NCBI RefSeq assembly: GCF_014145505.1
Contig: NZ_JACIUZ010000031.1
Location: 60,305 to 124,304, forward strand
DNA length: 64,000 nt
From: Limosilactobacillus fastidiosus
GTDB taxonomy: Bacteria > Bacillota > Bacilli > Lactobacillales > Lactobacillaceae
Direction: 5' to 3'
The notes under the pieces are model-generated. The model was given only the letters and a program-made list of their open reading frames with translations, did not search any database and had not been told where the DNA came from. Position numbers and translations under genes: made by a program. How positions within the stretch are numbered: the first letter of the stretch is position 1; each line of letters opens with the position of its first letter. Shown here in pieces: positions 46,630 to 56,322 of the stretch.

Positions 46630-48006
46630 ATGAGCCAACAAAAAACATTCACAGATTTTAAATTACAACCATATTTATTAGATGCTATTAAGGAGATTAA
46701 TTTTCATCAGCCAACTCCAGTTCAGGAGAAGGTAATTCCGTTAATTTTGAGAGGAGAAAGTGTTGTTGGACAATCAGCAACTGGTAGTGGAAAAACGCAT
46801 GCTTTCCTCTTGCCAATTTTTTCTCAATTAGATCCAAATCAACATGAAGTTCAAGCTGTGATTACTACTCCAAGTCGGGAACTGGCCTACCAAATTTATG
46901 CCGCTGCTAAACAATTAAATAAGCATTTACCAACTCCAGTAACAATTCATAATTATGTCGGCGGAACGGATAAGCATCACCAAATTGAACAATTAAAACG
47001 TCAGCAGCCACAACTAGTAATTGGAACTCCAGGTCGAGTACTAGATTTAGTAAAAAGTCAGGCCCTTGATATTCATACCGCTACTAAGTTTGTTGTTGAT
47101 GAGGCTGATATGACTCTTGATATGGGATTCTTGGATCAGGTTGATCAAATCGCCAGTCGTTTCCCAGATGATTTACAAATGATGGTCTTTTCTGCAACAA
47201 TTCCGCAAAAGCTTCGCCCATTTTTAAAGAAATATATGGAAAATCCCATGATGGAGGAAATTCCAACTGAAACAGTGATCAATCCTGATGTTAAGAACTG
47301 GTTAATGTCAACTAAGGGTCGCGATAAGAACCAGTTGATTTACCAATTACTTACGATGGGCGAACCTTACTTAGCATTAGTCTTTGCTAATACTAAGGAA
47401 CGTGCAATTGAACTTGCGCGTTATTTAGGTGAGCAAGGGTTAAAAGTTGCTTTGATTCACGGTGGACTAGAGGCACGGCGTCGAAAACGGACGATGCGTC
47501 AGATTCGTGATCTCGATTTTCAATATGTAGTTGCTACAGATTTAGCTGCACGAGGAATTGATATTGATGGAGTTTCTTTAGTAATCAATGATGATATCCC
47601 TGGTGATCTCGAGTACTTTATTCACCGTGTTGGGCGGACTGGTCGAAATGGAATGACCGGTACTGCAATTACTCTTTATGCACCTTCTGAAGATGACTTA
47701 ATTGCTAAGCTAGAAGAGCGGGGAATTAAGTTTGTACCAAAGGAAATTCGTCATGGACGAATCGTAACCACCCATGACCGTAACCGGCGACAAAACTATA
47801 GTCGACGGCAAGCTAAACTTGACCCAACGATGAAGGGCTTTGTAAAGAAAACAAAGAAAAAGGTTAAACCAGGTTATAAGAAACGGATTAAGCGGGCAAT
47901 TCGTGAAGATGAACAACAGAAACGAAAACTCGAATTGCGGCATAAAATTCGTAAGGCTAAGCGTGCCCGGCAACGGCAACACCGGCGAGAACGAAATAGT
48001 CGTTGA
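46630..48006 (+). CDS. cshB: DEAD-box RNA helicase CshB
   Basis: Protein of 458 aa with the Q motif and all helicase motifs: ATGSGKTHAF (I), TTPSRELA (Ia), TPGRVLD (Ib), DEAD (about 157-160), SAT, and HRVGRTGRNG (VI). The tail (about 375-458) is strongly basic, rich in Arg and Lys, for RNA binding. Bacillus CshB works in cold-shock and ribosome maturation. The start follows GGAAGGGAGG. The alaS promoter -35 lies in its last codons. Confidence 0.93.
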   Translation: MSQQKTFTDFKLQPYLLDAIKEINFHQPTPVQEKVIPLILRGESVVGQSATGSGKTHAFLLPIFSQLDPNQHEVQAVITTPSRELAYQIYAAAKQLNKHLPTPVTIHNYVGGTDKHHQIEQLKRQQPQLVIGTPGRVLDLVKSQALDIHTATKFVVDEADMTLDMGFLDQVDQIASRFPDDLQMMVFSATIPQKLRPFLKKYMENPMMEEIPTETVINPDVKNWLMSTKGRDKNQLIYQLLTMGEPYLALVFANTKERAIELARYLGEQGLKVALIHGGLEARRRKRTMRQIRDLDFQYVVATDLAARGIDIDGVSLVINDDIPGDLEYFIHRVGRTGRNGMTGTAITLYAPSEDDLIAKLEERGIKFVPKEIRHGRIVTTHDRNRRQNYSRRQAKLDPTMKGFVKKTKKKVKPGYKKRIKRAIREDEQQKRKLELRHKIRKAKRARQRQHRRERNSR

Positions 48007-48031
48007 TCTTGAAATCATAATTAGTTATAAT
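48003..48031 (+). promoter_or_regulatory. alaS leader promoter
   Basis: TTGATC (48003-48008), 17 bp, perfect TATAAT (48026-48031), overlapping the end of cshB. Confidence 0.65.
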
Positions 48032-48040
48032 ATGGTTCGT

Positions 48041-48250
48041 TTGGGACATATCATTTAAATCTTGGATTGCAGAGACAACTGGGGTGGTGTAACAGTTGGG
48101 GAAGGTTTAAGTGGTGCTACCCATACGAAAAATTTGATATTGAACTTGCCTTAGGGTAAGAAATAAGAGGTTAACGAAATCCATCGTTGCAATCAGAGTG
48201 GTACCGCGTCAGTTCGGCGTCTCTGGAAGCAAGGATGGATTTTGTTTTTT
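48041..48250 (+). promoter_or_regulatory. T-box leader (alanine type) of alaS, compact and atypical
   Basis: T-box AGAGTGGTACCGCG (48195-48208) pairs with CGTCTCTG (48218-48225) as antiterminator. A GCT alanine codon (48116-48118) lies just before ACCC, which can pair with GGGT (48082-48085), giving a small Stem I. A stem III candidate is CTTGCC/GGTAAG (48145-48160). The stem AAATCCATC...GATGGATTT (about 48177-48242) encloses the antiterminator and precedes six T, an unusual arrangement. GATTGCA (48065-48071) could pair with TGCAATC (48188-48194) and open that stem. Confidence 0.8.
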
Positions 48251-48264
48251 GAAAGGGAGATATT

Positions 48265-50919
48265 ATGAAGCAGTTAAAGAAGCTGAATAGTGCTCAAGTA
48301 CGACGGATGTACTTGAAGTTCTTTGAAGAACACGGCCACAAGATTATGCCAAGCGCTTCCCTTGTCCCGGTTAATGATCCAACATTATTGTGGATTAATT
48401 CCGGTGTTGCAACAATGAAGAAGTACTTTGACGGAAAAGTTGTTCCTGAAAATCCACGGATGACAAGTTCGCAAAAGAGCATTCGGACCAATGATATTGA
48501 AAATGTTGGAAAAACCGCTCGTCACCATACCATGTTTGAAATGCTTGGTAACTTTTCAGTTGGTGATTATTTTAAAAACGAAGTTATTCCATGGGCATGG
48601 GAATTATTAACCAGTGATGATTGGTTTGGCTTTGATCCAGAACGACTTTATATTACTTACTATCCAAAAGATCACGATGCCTATAATAAGTGGCGTGAGG
48701 TTGGTGTAGCTAAGGATCACTTGATCCCGGATGAAGATAATTTCTGGGATATTGGTCAAGGTCCTTCTGGTCCAGATACAGAAATTTTCTATGATCGGGG
48801 TCAAGAATTTAATAATTTGGATGATGATGATCCAGAAAATTACCCCGGTGGCGAAAATGAACGTTATCTTGAAATTTGGAACATTGTATTCAGTCAATTT
48901 AACCATACTCCTGAAGATACATATGAACCACTTCCTCATAAGAACATTGATACCGGGATGGGCCTTGAGCGGGTAGTTTCGATCTTTGAAAATGCTCCAA
49001 CTAACTTCGAAACTGACCTCTTTATGCCATTAATTAAACAAGCTGAAGAGTTTAGTGGTAATAAGAAATATGCTGAGAATAAGGAAGACGACATCCAATT
49101 CAAGATTATCGCTGATCATATTCGGACGATTACCTTTGCGATTGGGGATGGTGCACTTCCTTCAAACGTTGGTCGAGGGTACGTTATTCGGCGGTTACTT
49201 CGGCGGGCCGTTGTTGCTGGAAAGAAACTGGGAATTGACGAACCATTCCTTGCCAAGATGGTCCCAACGGTTGGTAAGATAATGGAAGATTACTACCCAG
49301 ATGTTCTGGAAAATGCTGATTACATTGCATCGGTTATTAAATCTGAAGAAGATCGCTTTAGCGCAACCTTAAATGGCGGGCTTAACCTCCTAAATAATGT
49401 GATTGCTAATGCTAAGCAAGATGGTACTAATGAAATTGATGGGCGGACTGCTTTCAAACTTTACGATACTTACGGCTTTCCAATTGAACTCACTAAGGAA
49501 TATGCCAGTGATGAAGGATTAAACGTTGATGAAAAAGGCTTCCAAGCTGCAATGACTGAGCAACAAAACCGGGCACGGAATGCTCGTGATATGGATAACG
49601 GGATGGGGGTTCAGACTGATCTATGGACTGACTTCAAAGAAGACAGCGAGTATGTTGGTTATACCAATTTAACCGTTGATAATGCTAAAGTAATTGGGTT
49701 GGCCCATGATGGCAAGCAAGCTGATGAAGCTCAACCAGATGATAAGAACATTGAAGTAATCTTTGATACGACACCATTCTATGCTGAAATGGGTGGTCAA
49801 GTTGCTGATACAGGTGACATTATTGATAATTACGGGAAGAAAGTCGGTCGAGTTGTTGATGTTCAACATGCTCCTAACCAACAGAATCTTCACCGAGTTG
49901 AATTAAGTGAGCCATTGAAGAAAGGTGCTCGTTATAAACTCGTTGTTGACCGGATTCGCCACTTAAAGATTGAAAAGAATCACACGGCAACTCACTTGCT
50001 TGATCAAGCGCTTCGAAACGTTCTCGGTGGTCATACTCAACAAGCTGGTTCACTAGTTGAGGCACATTATTTACGGTTTGATTTTAACCACTTTGGTCAA
50101 GTTACTGCTAAAGATCTTAAGGCAGTTGAGCAAATGGTTAACGAACAAATCTGGAAGGAAATTCCAGTTAAGACTGTTGAAACCGATATTGATTCTGCTA
50201 AGGAAATGGGAGCAATTGCACTCTTCTCCGATAAGTACGGTGATAAGGTTCGGGTCGTAAAGATCGGTGATTATAACACCGAATTCTGTGGTGGAGACCA
50301 TGTCAAAAATACAAATGAACTTGGTCTTTTTAAGATTGTTTCTGAAGGAGGAGTAGGTGCTGGTGTTCGGCGGATTGAAGCCGTAACTTCAAGCGATGCT
50401 TTTAAGTTCCTTCAAGATCGGGCCGATCTTCTTAATGAAGTTGCTACTGATTTGAAGGTTGCCCAAATCAAAGAGGTTCCTCACCAAGTAGAAGCATTAC
50501 AGAGTGACCTTAAAGAAGCACAAAAGCAAAGTGAAGCCCTTCAGGCGAAGATTGCCGCTCAACAAGCTAATAGTGTCTTTGAAAATGTTCAGAAGACTCA
50601 AGGCGGAAGCTTAATTGCTGCTGAAGTACAGGTTGCTGGAATGGGTCAATTACGTCAATTGGCTGATAACTGGCGTAGTAAGAATCTTTCTGATGTTCTG
50701 GTTTTAGGAACTGCTAACGATGGCAAGGCTAGCTTATTGGTTGCTATTAGTGATAGCAAGGTTAAAGATGGCCTTAAGGCTGGTGATCTTATTAAGGCGA
50801 TTGCGCCTGCCATTAATGGTGGCGGTGGTGGTCGGCCAAACCTTGCTCAAGCTGGTGGAAAGAAGCCTGAAGGAATTCAGGATGCATTGAAACAAGCGGT
50901 TGATTACTTAAATAAGTAA
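48265..50919 (+). CDS. alaS: Alanyl-tRNA synthetase
   Basis: Protein of 884 aa, full length class II synthetase. The catalytic domain holds motif 1-3 elements (RTNDIENVGKTARHHTMFEMLGN about 73-95, GMGLERV about 232), the editing domain has NHTATHLL (about 572) and the zinc-binding FCGGDH (about 672), and the C-terminal DHHA1 domain ends with GGGGGRPNLAQAGG. It charges tRNA-Ala and hydrolyses Ser/Gly errors. The start follows GAAAGGGAG. Control by the alanine T-box leader immediately upstream; terminated at 51025-51065. Confidence 0.98.
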   Translation: MKQLKKLNSAQVRRMYLKFFEEHGHKIMPSASLVPVNDPTLLWINSGVATMKKYFDGKVVPENPRMTSSQKSIRTNDIENVGKTARHHTMFEMLGNFSVGDYFKNEVIPWAWELLTSDDWFGFDPERLYITYYPKDHDAYNKWREVGVAKDHLIPDEDNFWDIGQGPSGPDTEIFYDRGQEFNNLDDDDPENYPGGENERYLEIWNIVFSQFNHTPEDTYEPLPHKNIDTGMGLERVVSIFENAPTNFETDLFMPLIKQAEEFSGNKKYAENKEDDIQFKIIADHIRTITFAIGDGALPSNVGRGYVIRRLLRRAVVAGKKLGIDEPFLAKMVPTVGKIMEDYYPDVLENADYIASVIKSEEDRFSATLNGGLNLLNNVIANAKQDGTNEIDGRTAFKLYDTYGFPIELTKEYASDEGLNVDEKGFQAAMTEQQNRARNARDMDNGMGVQTDLWTDFKEDSEYVGYTNLTVDNAKVIGLAHDGKQADEAQPDDKNIEVIFDTTPFYAEMGGQVADTGDIIDNYGKKVGRVVDVQHAPNQQNLHRVELSEPLKKGARYKLVVDRIRHLKIEKNHTATHLLDQALRNVLGGHTQQAGSLVEAHYLRFDFNHFGQVTAKDLKAVEQMVNEQIWKEIPVKTVETDIDSAKEMGAIALFSDKYGDKVRVVKIGDYNTEFCGGDHVKNTNELGLFKIVSEGGVGAGVRRIEAVTSSDAFKFLQDRADLLNEVATDLKVAQIKEVPHQVEALQSDLKEAQKQSEALQAKIAAQQANSVFENVQKTQGGSLIAAEVQVAGMGQLRQLADNWRSKNLSDVLVLGTANDGKASLLVAISDSKVKDGLKAGDLIKAIAPAINGGGGGRPNLAQAGGKKPEGIQDALKQAVDYLNK

Positions 50920-51024
50920 CGAAAATAGTTTACTTTTACTTTAATTGAATTATTATAGTGAAGTTTCAAATTGGAATATGGAGGGAGTTATTTATAACTT
51001 TACTTTCACGTTCCTTATAAATAC

Positions 51025-51070
51025 TTGGGCTCCAGAGTTGGTATTTTCCGTACTTTGGAGCCCAATTTGT
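51025..51070 (+). terminator. alaS terminator
   Basis: A 14-position stem with one mismatch (51025-51038 with 51052-51065), GC-rich, followed by a short T stretch. Confidence 0.8.
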
Positions 51071-51131
51071 ATAATTGTGTTTTGACTAGAGAAATAAGTT
51101 TGGATCATGATCAGTTTTTCATAATAATAAA

Positions 51132-51160
51132 TTGTGATTTGTTGGTGATTATAGTAAAAT
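51132..51160 (+). promoter_or_regulatory. ireB-ruvX promoter
   Basis: TTGTGA (51132-51137), 17 bp, TAAAAT (51155-51160), about 30 bp before ireB. Confidence 0.55.
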
Positions 51161-51192
51161 TAAGCTATGAATAGTCACTGGAGGTGACAAGT

Positions 51193-51462
51193 GTGTCAGG
51201 GAATAATGATAAGACAATGTTTTTTAATTTTGGTCAAAACAGCCAAGAAGATATTAAACAAACATTAAAGACCGTTTATGAAGCACTAGAAGAAAAGGGA
51301 TATAACCCAATTAACCAAATTGTTGGCTACCTTCTTTCAGGCGATCCGGCATATATTCCTCGTTTAAATGATGCTCGGAACTTAATCCGCCAACATGAAC
51401 GTGATGAAATTATTGAAGAGTTAGTTCGGTCATACCTTAAAAATAATGGGGAAACCAAATGA
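51193..51462 (+). CDS. ireB: IreB family protein (UPF0297)
   Basis: Protein of 89 aa, all helical, with the typical KTMFFNFG start and the [20 protein letters not shown] core. In Enterococcus IreB is phosphorylated by the serine/threonine kinase IreK and dampens the cephalosporin-resistance response. GTG 51193 is preferred: GGAGGTGA is 5 nt upstream, whereas the in-frame GTG at 51184 is part of that Shine-Dalgarno. It overlaps ruvX by 4 nt (ATGA). The ireB-ruvX-DUF1292 trio is conserved in Firmicutes. Confidence 0.93.
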   Translation: MSGNNDKTMFFNFGQNSQEDIKQTLKTVYEALEEKGYNPINQIVGYLLSGDPAYIPRLNDARNLIRQHERDEIIEELVRSYLKNNGETK

Positions 51463-51902
51463 GATTATTAGGGTTAGATGTCGGTTCTAAGACTGTAGGA
51501 ATTGCAGTTAGTGATCCACTGGGATGGACCGCTCAGGCAGTTGAGATTATCCCTATTAATGAAGACGAGGAAGTCTTTGGAATTGACCGGGTTGCCGAAA
51601 TCGTCAAGCAAAAACAAGTTGCGGGATTTGTGGTTGGTTTACCCAAGAACATGAATAATACGGAGGGCCCACGTGTTGAGGCTTCGCATCATTATGGTGC
51701 GTTGCTTAAGAAGCGTTTCCCCTCAATTCCCATTGATTTTCAAGATGAACGGTTAACAACTGTGGAAGCTCACCGGATGTTGGTTGAGGAAGCTGATATA
51801 TCTCGGGCTAAACAGAAAAAAGTTATTGATGAAGTAGCGGCCACTTTTATTTTACAAAGCTACTTAGATCGACACGGAAAACTTGTCCAAAGATTGAAAT
51901 GA
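51459..51902 (+). CDS. ruvX: RuvX/YqgF, RNase H-fold nuclease
   Basis: Protein of 147 aa with the RNase H-like start [16 protein letters not shown], the QDERLTT motif (about residues 95-101) and the late [13 protein letters not shown]. Members are called putative Holliday junction resolvases and process the 5' end of pre-16S rRNA in E. coli. Translationally coupled to ireB and 11 bp before the DUF1292 gene. Confidence 0.95.
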   Translation: MRLLGLDVGSKTVGIAVSDPLGWTAQAVEIIPINEDEEVFGIDRVAEIVKQKQVAGFVVGLPKNMNNTEGPRVEASHHYGALLKKRFPSIPIDFQDERLTTVEAHRMLVEEADISRAKQKKVIDEVAATFILQSYLDRHGKLVQRLK

Positions 51903-51913
51903 GGTAAGAATTA

Positions 51914-52213
51914 ATGAGTAAGCAAGAAAGTACGGATGAACAAATGATTACCCTAATTGATGAAAATGGTAATGAGCAACTCTTTAAGGAGCTTTTTACC
52001 TTTGATTCAGATGATTGGGGAAAATCATATATTTTCATTTATCCAGCTGAACAAGAAAATGACGACTCAGTGGATATTCAAGCCTACGCTATTGCTAATA
52101 ATCAAGATGGCGATGGTGAAGATTTGGTACCAATTGAAGATGATAAAGAATGGGATATGGTTGAAGAAGTTTTAAATACCTTCTTAGATAATGATGGTAA
52201 TTTTAAAGCTTAA
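51914..52213 (+). CDS. DUF1292 (UPF0473, YrzB-like) small acidic protein
   Basis: Protein of 99 aa, very acidic (the tail is rich in Asp and Glu), with the typical core ITLIDENGNEQLFKELFTFD and FIYPAEQENDD. It belongs to the DUF1292 family found after ruvX throughout Firmicutes. The function is unknown. Start after GAGGTAAG; followed by a terminator. Confidence 0.9.
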   Translation: MSKQESTDEQMITLIDENGNEQLFKELFTFDSDDWGKSYIFIYPAEQENDDSVDIQAYAIANNQDGDGEDLVPIEDDKEWDMVEEVLNTFLDNDGNFKA

Positions 52214-52230
52214 TTTGACTTTATTCTGAA

Positions 52231-52268
52231 AAGGCTGGGATGTGACTAGGTCACGATCCCAGTCTTTT
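52231..52268 (+). terminator. Terminator of ireB-ruvX-DUF1292
   Basis: Stem GGCTGGGAT...ATCCCAGTC (52233-52264) with an inner GAC/GTC pair and four T. Confidence 0.8.
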
Positions 52269-52303
52269 GATTTGTGTTGCCATTTTAAAGAGGGGATAAG
52301 CAA

Positions 52304-52831
52304 TTGATTCTTTCAACTATTATTTTATTATTATTACTAATAAGTGCTATTCGTGGTTACCGAATTGGCTTATTATCAATGGTGATTTCTGTTTTAACAT
52401 ATTTTATTAGCTATTTTGGGGCTAAATATTTAGCCCCAGTGACTGGAAAATGGTTAATGAACATCTTTCCGGAGATTAATCATAGTACAGTAATTTCAGG
52501 AGAAAGCCTCGCAAGTTTAAACCTTAACCAATTCTTTTATCGTGGAATTGCATTTATTATTAGTTTTATGGTTTTAACGGTAGTTATTAGAATACTATTG
52601 CGTCGTTTAAAATGGTTAGCAAGATTACCCATTTTAGGAACAGTTGATCGTTGGATTGGTGCGGCAATAGATCTGATCATTTGTTATGTAATTATCTTCA
52701 TTGTACTTATGGTATTTCAGTTATATCCTGCAGAATGGTGGCAAGTCCAGCTAGCTAATTCGGAAATTGCCCAACTAATAATTAAGGAAACACCATTTTT
52801 AACTCAAACGGTTATTAATCTTTTAGGTTAG
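52304..52831 (+). CDS. cvpA: CvpA family membrane protein
   Basis: Protein of 175 aa with four membrane helices (about 3-20, 25-42, 78-98, 120-140). CvpA was named for colicin V production in E. coli; its role is unclear. TTG start at 52304 with AGAGGGG upstream. The cvpA-mutS2 pairing (13 bp gap) is the normal Firmicutes arrangement. Confidence 0.88.
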   Translation: MILSTIILLLLLISAIRGYRIGLLSMVISVLTYFISYFGAKYLAPVTGKWLMNIFPEINHSTVISGESLASLNLNQFFYRGIAFIISFMVLTVVIRILLRRLKWLARLPILGTVDRWIGAAIDLIICYVIIFIVLMVFQLYPAEWWQVQLANSEIAQLIIKETPFLTQTVINLLG

Positions 52832-52843
52832 AAAGGAAAAAGT

Positions 52844-55222
52844 ATGGATCAAAAAACAATTTCAACAATGGAATTTGATCAAATTAAGCATGAATTGGGA
52901 CGCTACCTTGTATCTGCCTCGGGAAAGCGAGAATTAGCAGCGTTAACACCATCAGCTGACTATGATCAAATTCAATATTGGTTAAATGAAACGACAGATG
53001 GTGCTGATATTTTACGATTAACAGGTGGTATTCCAATTCCAAAGTTAAAAAATATTCAGCCCCAGTTAAAGCGGTTGCGGATTAACGCTAATCTAAATGG
53101 AACAGAGCTTGCACAAATTACTAAGGTCCTTCAGACGAGTATGAGTGTTAAAAACTTTTTTATAGAGTTTAAGGAACAACAAAAGTTTGAGCTGCGGGTA
53201 ATTAATGATGCAGTTCAACAGCTAATAACAATTCCTTCGGTAACTAAGCGACTAATTCAGTCAATTGATCCTGATGGGCGGGTTACTGATGAAGCATCAA
53301 CTAAGCTTCATGGAATTCGTCGTTTAATTACCAAAACAGAAACAGAGATTCACCACCAGATGGAGCGTTTTACTCAAGGAAAAAATGCTAAGTATCTTAG
53401 TGATGCGATTGTAACTGTTCGGAATGACCGTTACGTTGTTCCGGTATTGGCTCGTTACCGGAATAAGTTTGGCGGGGTGGTTCATGATCAAAGTGCAAGT
53501 GGGCAAACGTTATATATTGAGCCTGCAACAGTGGTTGAATACAATAACCGTCTTCGCCAAGCACAAGTAGAGGAAAAGCAGGCGATCTTAGAGGTATTAG
53601 CCGAGTTATCAAAGCTTATTTCTCCTTACCAAGATGAAATTAAGGAAAACGCGAAGATTTTAGGGCACCTAGACTTTATTAATGCCAAAGCACGATATGC
53701 ACGGGATCACCAAGATAGTTTGCCATTATTAAGTACTGATAACCGGGTTATTATCCGTCAAGCCCGTCACCCAATGATTGATCCACAAAAAGTTGTTGCT
53801 AATGACATAAAAATTGGTGATGAGTATAAGGCAATTGTGATTACTGGTCCAAACACGGGTGGTAAGACAATCACCCTTAAAACGTTTGGCTTAATTCAGA
53901 TGATGGGACAGGCCGGTTTATTTATTCCAGCCCAAGAGGGAAGTACTATTGCGGTTTTTGATAATATCTATGCTGATATTGGTGATGAACAATCACTTGA
54001 ACAAAATCTTAGTACTTTTTCTGGCCATATGGAAAATGTGAAGTCAATTCTTGAACGAATTACTGACCGGAGTTTAGTTCTCCTTGATGAATTGGGTGCT
54101 GGAACAGATCCTAAAGAGGGAGCTGCTTTAGCGATGTCAATTTTAGATTATATTGCTAGTAAGGATAGTACAGTGGTAGTAACAACTCACTATCCTGAAT
54201 TAAAGATTTATGGTTATGAGCGGCCAAAAACGATTAATGCTAGCATGGAATTTGATCAGGAAACCCTTAAGCCAACTTATCATTTGCTTTTAGGCATTCC
54301 GGGACGTTCTAATGGGGTAGAAATCGCTCAACGACTAGGAATTAATGAAACAATTATCACGGAAGCGAAGTCCTTAGTGAGTGAAGATAGTCAGGATCTT
54401 AACCAAATGATTGGGGAGTTAGTGGAGCAACGAAAGGCTGCCCGCGAGGAAAAAGAACGGTTGCAGAAGTTACTAGTCGTAAACCAGAAAAAGCAAGACG
54501 AATTAACGATAAAATTAGACCGGTTTAACGAACAACGTGATTCGTTATTGGCAAAGGCCCGGAATGAGGCTAATCATGAGGTATCGGTAGCCAAGAAGAA
54601 AGCAGACCGGATAATTCATCACTTGCGTCAGTTAGAAATAAGTCAAGCTGGTAATGTTAAAGAACATGAACTAATTGATGCGCAGGGGGCATTAAATGCT
54701 CTTCACCAAGAAGATCCTCGTCTAAAGAGAAATGCGGTATTACGCCGAGCAAAAGCAAAACATGACTTTCATGTTGGGGATGCAGTTCTTGTTAAGTCTT
54801 ATGGCCAACAAGGAGAATTGCTATCGAAGCGCGGTAAGCATAAGTGGGAAGTCCAAATTGGAATTCTTCGGATGGAAATTGACGAAAATGATCTTGAAAA
54901 AATTAGTCACAAGCAGTTAAGAAAGGAAGAACGAGCAAGAGAAAAAGTTAGTTCTGGAATTCGAACAACGCAAACCCGTCATACCAGTGCCCAACTTGAT
55001 CTTAGGGGACACCGCTATGAACAGGCAATGAGTGAATTATCAGCTTTTATTGACCATGCATTGTTAAATAACCTTTCGAGTGTAACGATTATCCACGGTA
55101 AGGGGACGGGAGCTTTACGGAAAGGAACCCGAGAATACCTTAGTTCTAATCCACGTGTAAAATCCTTTGACTATGCGGCACCAAATAATGGTGGTGATGG
55201 GGCAACAATAGTTAATTTATAA
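52844..55222 (+). CDS. mutS2: Endonuclease MutS2
   Basis: Protein of 792 aa: core and ATPase domain of MutS type (P-loop GPNTGGKT about 334, DELGAGTDPKEGAAL about 413), a KOW-like segment and a C-terminal Smr nuclease domain (LDLRGHRYEQAM about 716, HGKGTGALRKG about 750). It lacks the mismatch-recognition domain I. MutS2 limits recombination in some bacteria; in Bacillus it also acts on collided ribosomes. Cotranscribed with cvpA. Intact. Confidence 0.96.
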   Translation: MDQKTISTMEFDQIKHELGRYLVSASGKRELAALTPSADYDQIQYWLNETTDGADILRLTGGIPIPKLKNIQPQLKRLRINANLNGTELAQITKVLQTSMSVKNFFIEFKEQQKFELRVINDAVQQLITIPSVTKRLIQSIDPDGRVTDEASTKLHGIRRLITKTETEIHHQMERFTQGKNAKYLSDAIVTVRNDRYVVPVLARYRNKFGGVVHDQSASGQTLYIEPATVVEYNNRLRQAQVEEKQAILEVLAELSKLISPYQDEIKENAKILGHLDFINAKARYARDHQDSLPLLSTDNRVIIRQARHPMIDPQKVVANDIKIGDEYKAIVITGPNTGGKTITLKTFGLIQMMGQAGLFIPAQEGSTIAVFDNIYADIGDEQSLEQNLSTFSGHMENVKSILERITDRSLVLLDELGAGTDPKEGAALAMSILDYIASKDSTVVVTTHYPELKIYGYERPKTINASMEFDQETLKPTYHLLLGIPGRSNGVEIAQRLGINETIITEAKSLVSEDSQDLNQMIGELVEQRKAAREEKERLQKLLVVNQKKQDELTIKLDRFNEQRDSLLAKARNEANHEVSVAKKKADRIIHHLRQLEISQAGNVKEHELIDAQGALNALHQEDPRLKRNAVLRRAKAKHDFHVGDAVLVKSYGQQGELLSKRGKHKWEVQIGILRMEIDENDLEKISHKQLRKEERAREKVSSGIRTTQTRHTSAQLDLRGHRYEQAMSELSAFIDHALLNNLSSVTIIHGKGTGALRKGTREYLSSNPRVKSFDYAAPNNGGDGATIVNL

Positions 55223-55249
55223 AGTGCTTTTGAAAAGTAAGCATATTAT

Positions 55250-55278
55250 CTGACAAGTAACCTAGATTTTGCTACACT
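55250..55278 (+). promoter_or_regulatory. trxA promoter
   Basis: CTGACA (55250-55255), 17 bp, TACACT (55273-55278). Confidence 0.55.
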
Positions 55279-55308
55279 ATGGATAAATTAATTGAGGAGG
55301 AATTTGAT

Positions 55309-55626
55309 ATGACTGTTAAAGTAACAACTGATCAAACCTTTGAACAAGATACTGCTACTGGATTAAGTTTAACTGACTTTTGGGCAACCTGGTGTGGCCC
55401 TTGTCGAATGCAATCGCCAGTAATTGAAAACTTATCTGAAGAAATGCCTAATGTTCATTTTACTAAGATGGATGTTGATCAGAATCGTGAAGTTCCTCAA
55501 GAATTTCAAATTATGAGTATTCCAACCTTATTGATTAAAAAGGATGGTCAGGTAGTTGATAAAATTGTTGGCTATCATTCAAAAGAACAATTGAAACAAT
55601 TGCTGGAACAATACGAAAATGATTAG
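55309..55626 (+). CDS. trxA: Thioredoxin
   Basis: Protein of 105 aa with the catalytic W28-C-G-P-C32 and the cis-proline segment SIPTLL (about residues 71-76). It reduces protein disulfides using NADPH via thioredoxin reductase; likely partners here are MsrC (3238) and other reductases. ATG 55309 has GAGGAGG upstream; the longer start at 55279 would put the Shine-Dalgarno inside the gene. Own promoter, shared bidirectional terminator with yslB. Linked to mutS2 as in other lactobacilli. Confidence 0.96.
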   Translation: MTVKVTTDQTFEQDTATGLSLTDFWATWCGPCRMQSPVIENLSEEMPNVHFTKMDVDQNREVPQEFQIMSIPTLLIKKDGQVVDKIVGYHSKEQLKQLLEQYEND

Positions 55627-55630
55627 ATCA

Positions 55631-55666
55631 AAAAAAGGACTTGGAAATTATTCCAAATCCTTTTTT
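55631..55666. terminator. Bidirectional terminator between trxA and yslB
   Basis: A 16-position stem with one mismatch (55631-55646 with 55651-55666), six A on one side and six T on the other, between convergent genes. Confidence 0.9.
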
Positions 55667-55667
55667 A

Positions 55668-56180
55668 TTATTTATTTTGTTTTTTCGTTTTTTTTGGCCG
55701 TTGATTATGAAGATCAAGAAACGTTACTAATTCGGTTCGTTCACTATCCGCCTCATTTTGCGGATCATTTTTTACTTCAATAAATACACAATCTTTTTTT
55801 AATTCACTAATTTTCGCTTCGGCAACGGTCATTAATTGAAACTCAATTTCTTGGGCGATAAATCCTATTTCAAGGCCAAAAGATGTTTGTTCACCATTTT
55901 GTTCAATTCGTTCTTTAACTCTTTGACCACCTAGTTTCCATAATTGACTAGTGGTCGTTTTCTTTTGTAATGAAAGATTACCAAAGCCAAGTTGTCTAGT
56001 AATTAATTGTAGATCCTCAAGTGAGCCAACGGGAAATTTTCTGGCAATATCTTTACCGACCCAATAGAGCATCTCGTCTGCCTCTTTACCAAGAATCGCT
56101 GGTAAGATGACATCACGAAGACTACCGTTCATTAGGCCACGTTTGCTGTTTAACAATGAATCGTATAACTTTTGGCTCAT
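55668..56180 (-). CDS. yslB: YslB family protein (DUF2507)
   Basis: Protein of 170 aa. The N-terminal half shows the DUF2507 core (LRDVILPAILGKEADEMLYWVGK, about 21-43; ARKFP). It resembles Bacillus YslB, encoded near racE; a related fold is seen in small heme/ligand-binding proteins, but no function is known. The C terminus is a basic lysine-rich tail (PKKTKKQNK). It is the only minus-strand gene between 4 and 58 kb. Start after AAGGAG (minus strand). Convergent with trxA. Confidence 0.82.
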   Translation of the reverse strand: MSQKLYDSLLNSKRGLMNGSLRDVILPAILGKEADEMLYWVGKDIARKFPVGSLEDLQLITRQLGFGNLSLQKKTTTSQLWKLGGQRVKERIEQNGEQTSFGLEIGFIAQEIEFQLMTVAEAKISELKKDCVFIEVKNDPQNEADSERTELVTFLDLHNQRPKKTKKQNK

Positions 56181-56322
56181 TAAATTAATACTCCTTTTGC
56201 AAAATCAATACCATTATACTGAATATTTAGGAAAAAAACGGGAATTTTACCCGAAAACTTGAAAAAAAATTGAAAAGATTAAATAATGTAGTTTCAAGGA
56301 TTTTAAAAGTGGGGTGCATAGA

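Noticed and set aside
48607..48939. 110-codon minus-strand ORF opposite alaS
   Set aside because: Isoleucine/threonine-rich shadow of the alaS catalytic domain.
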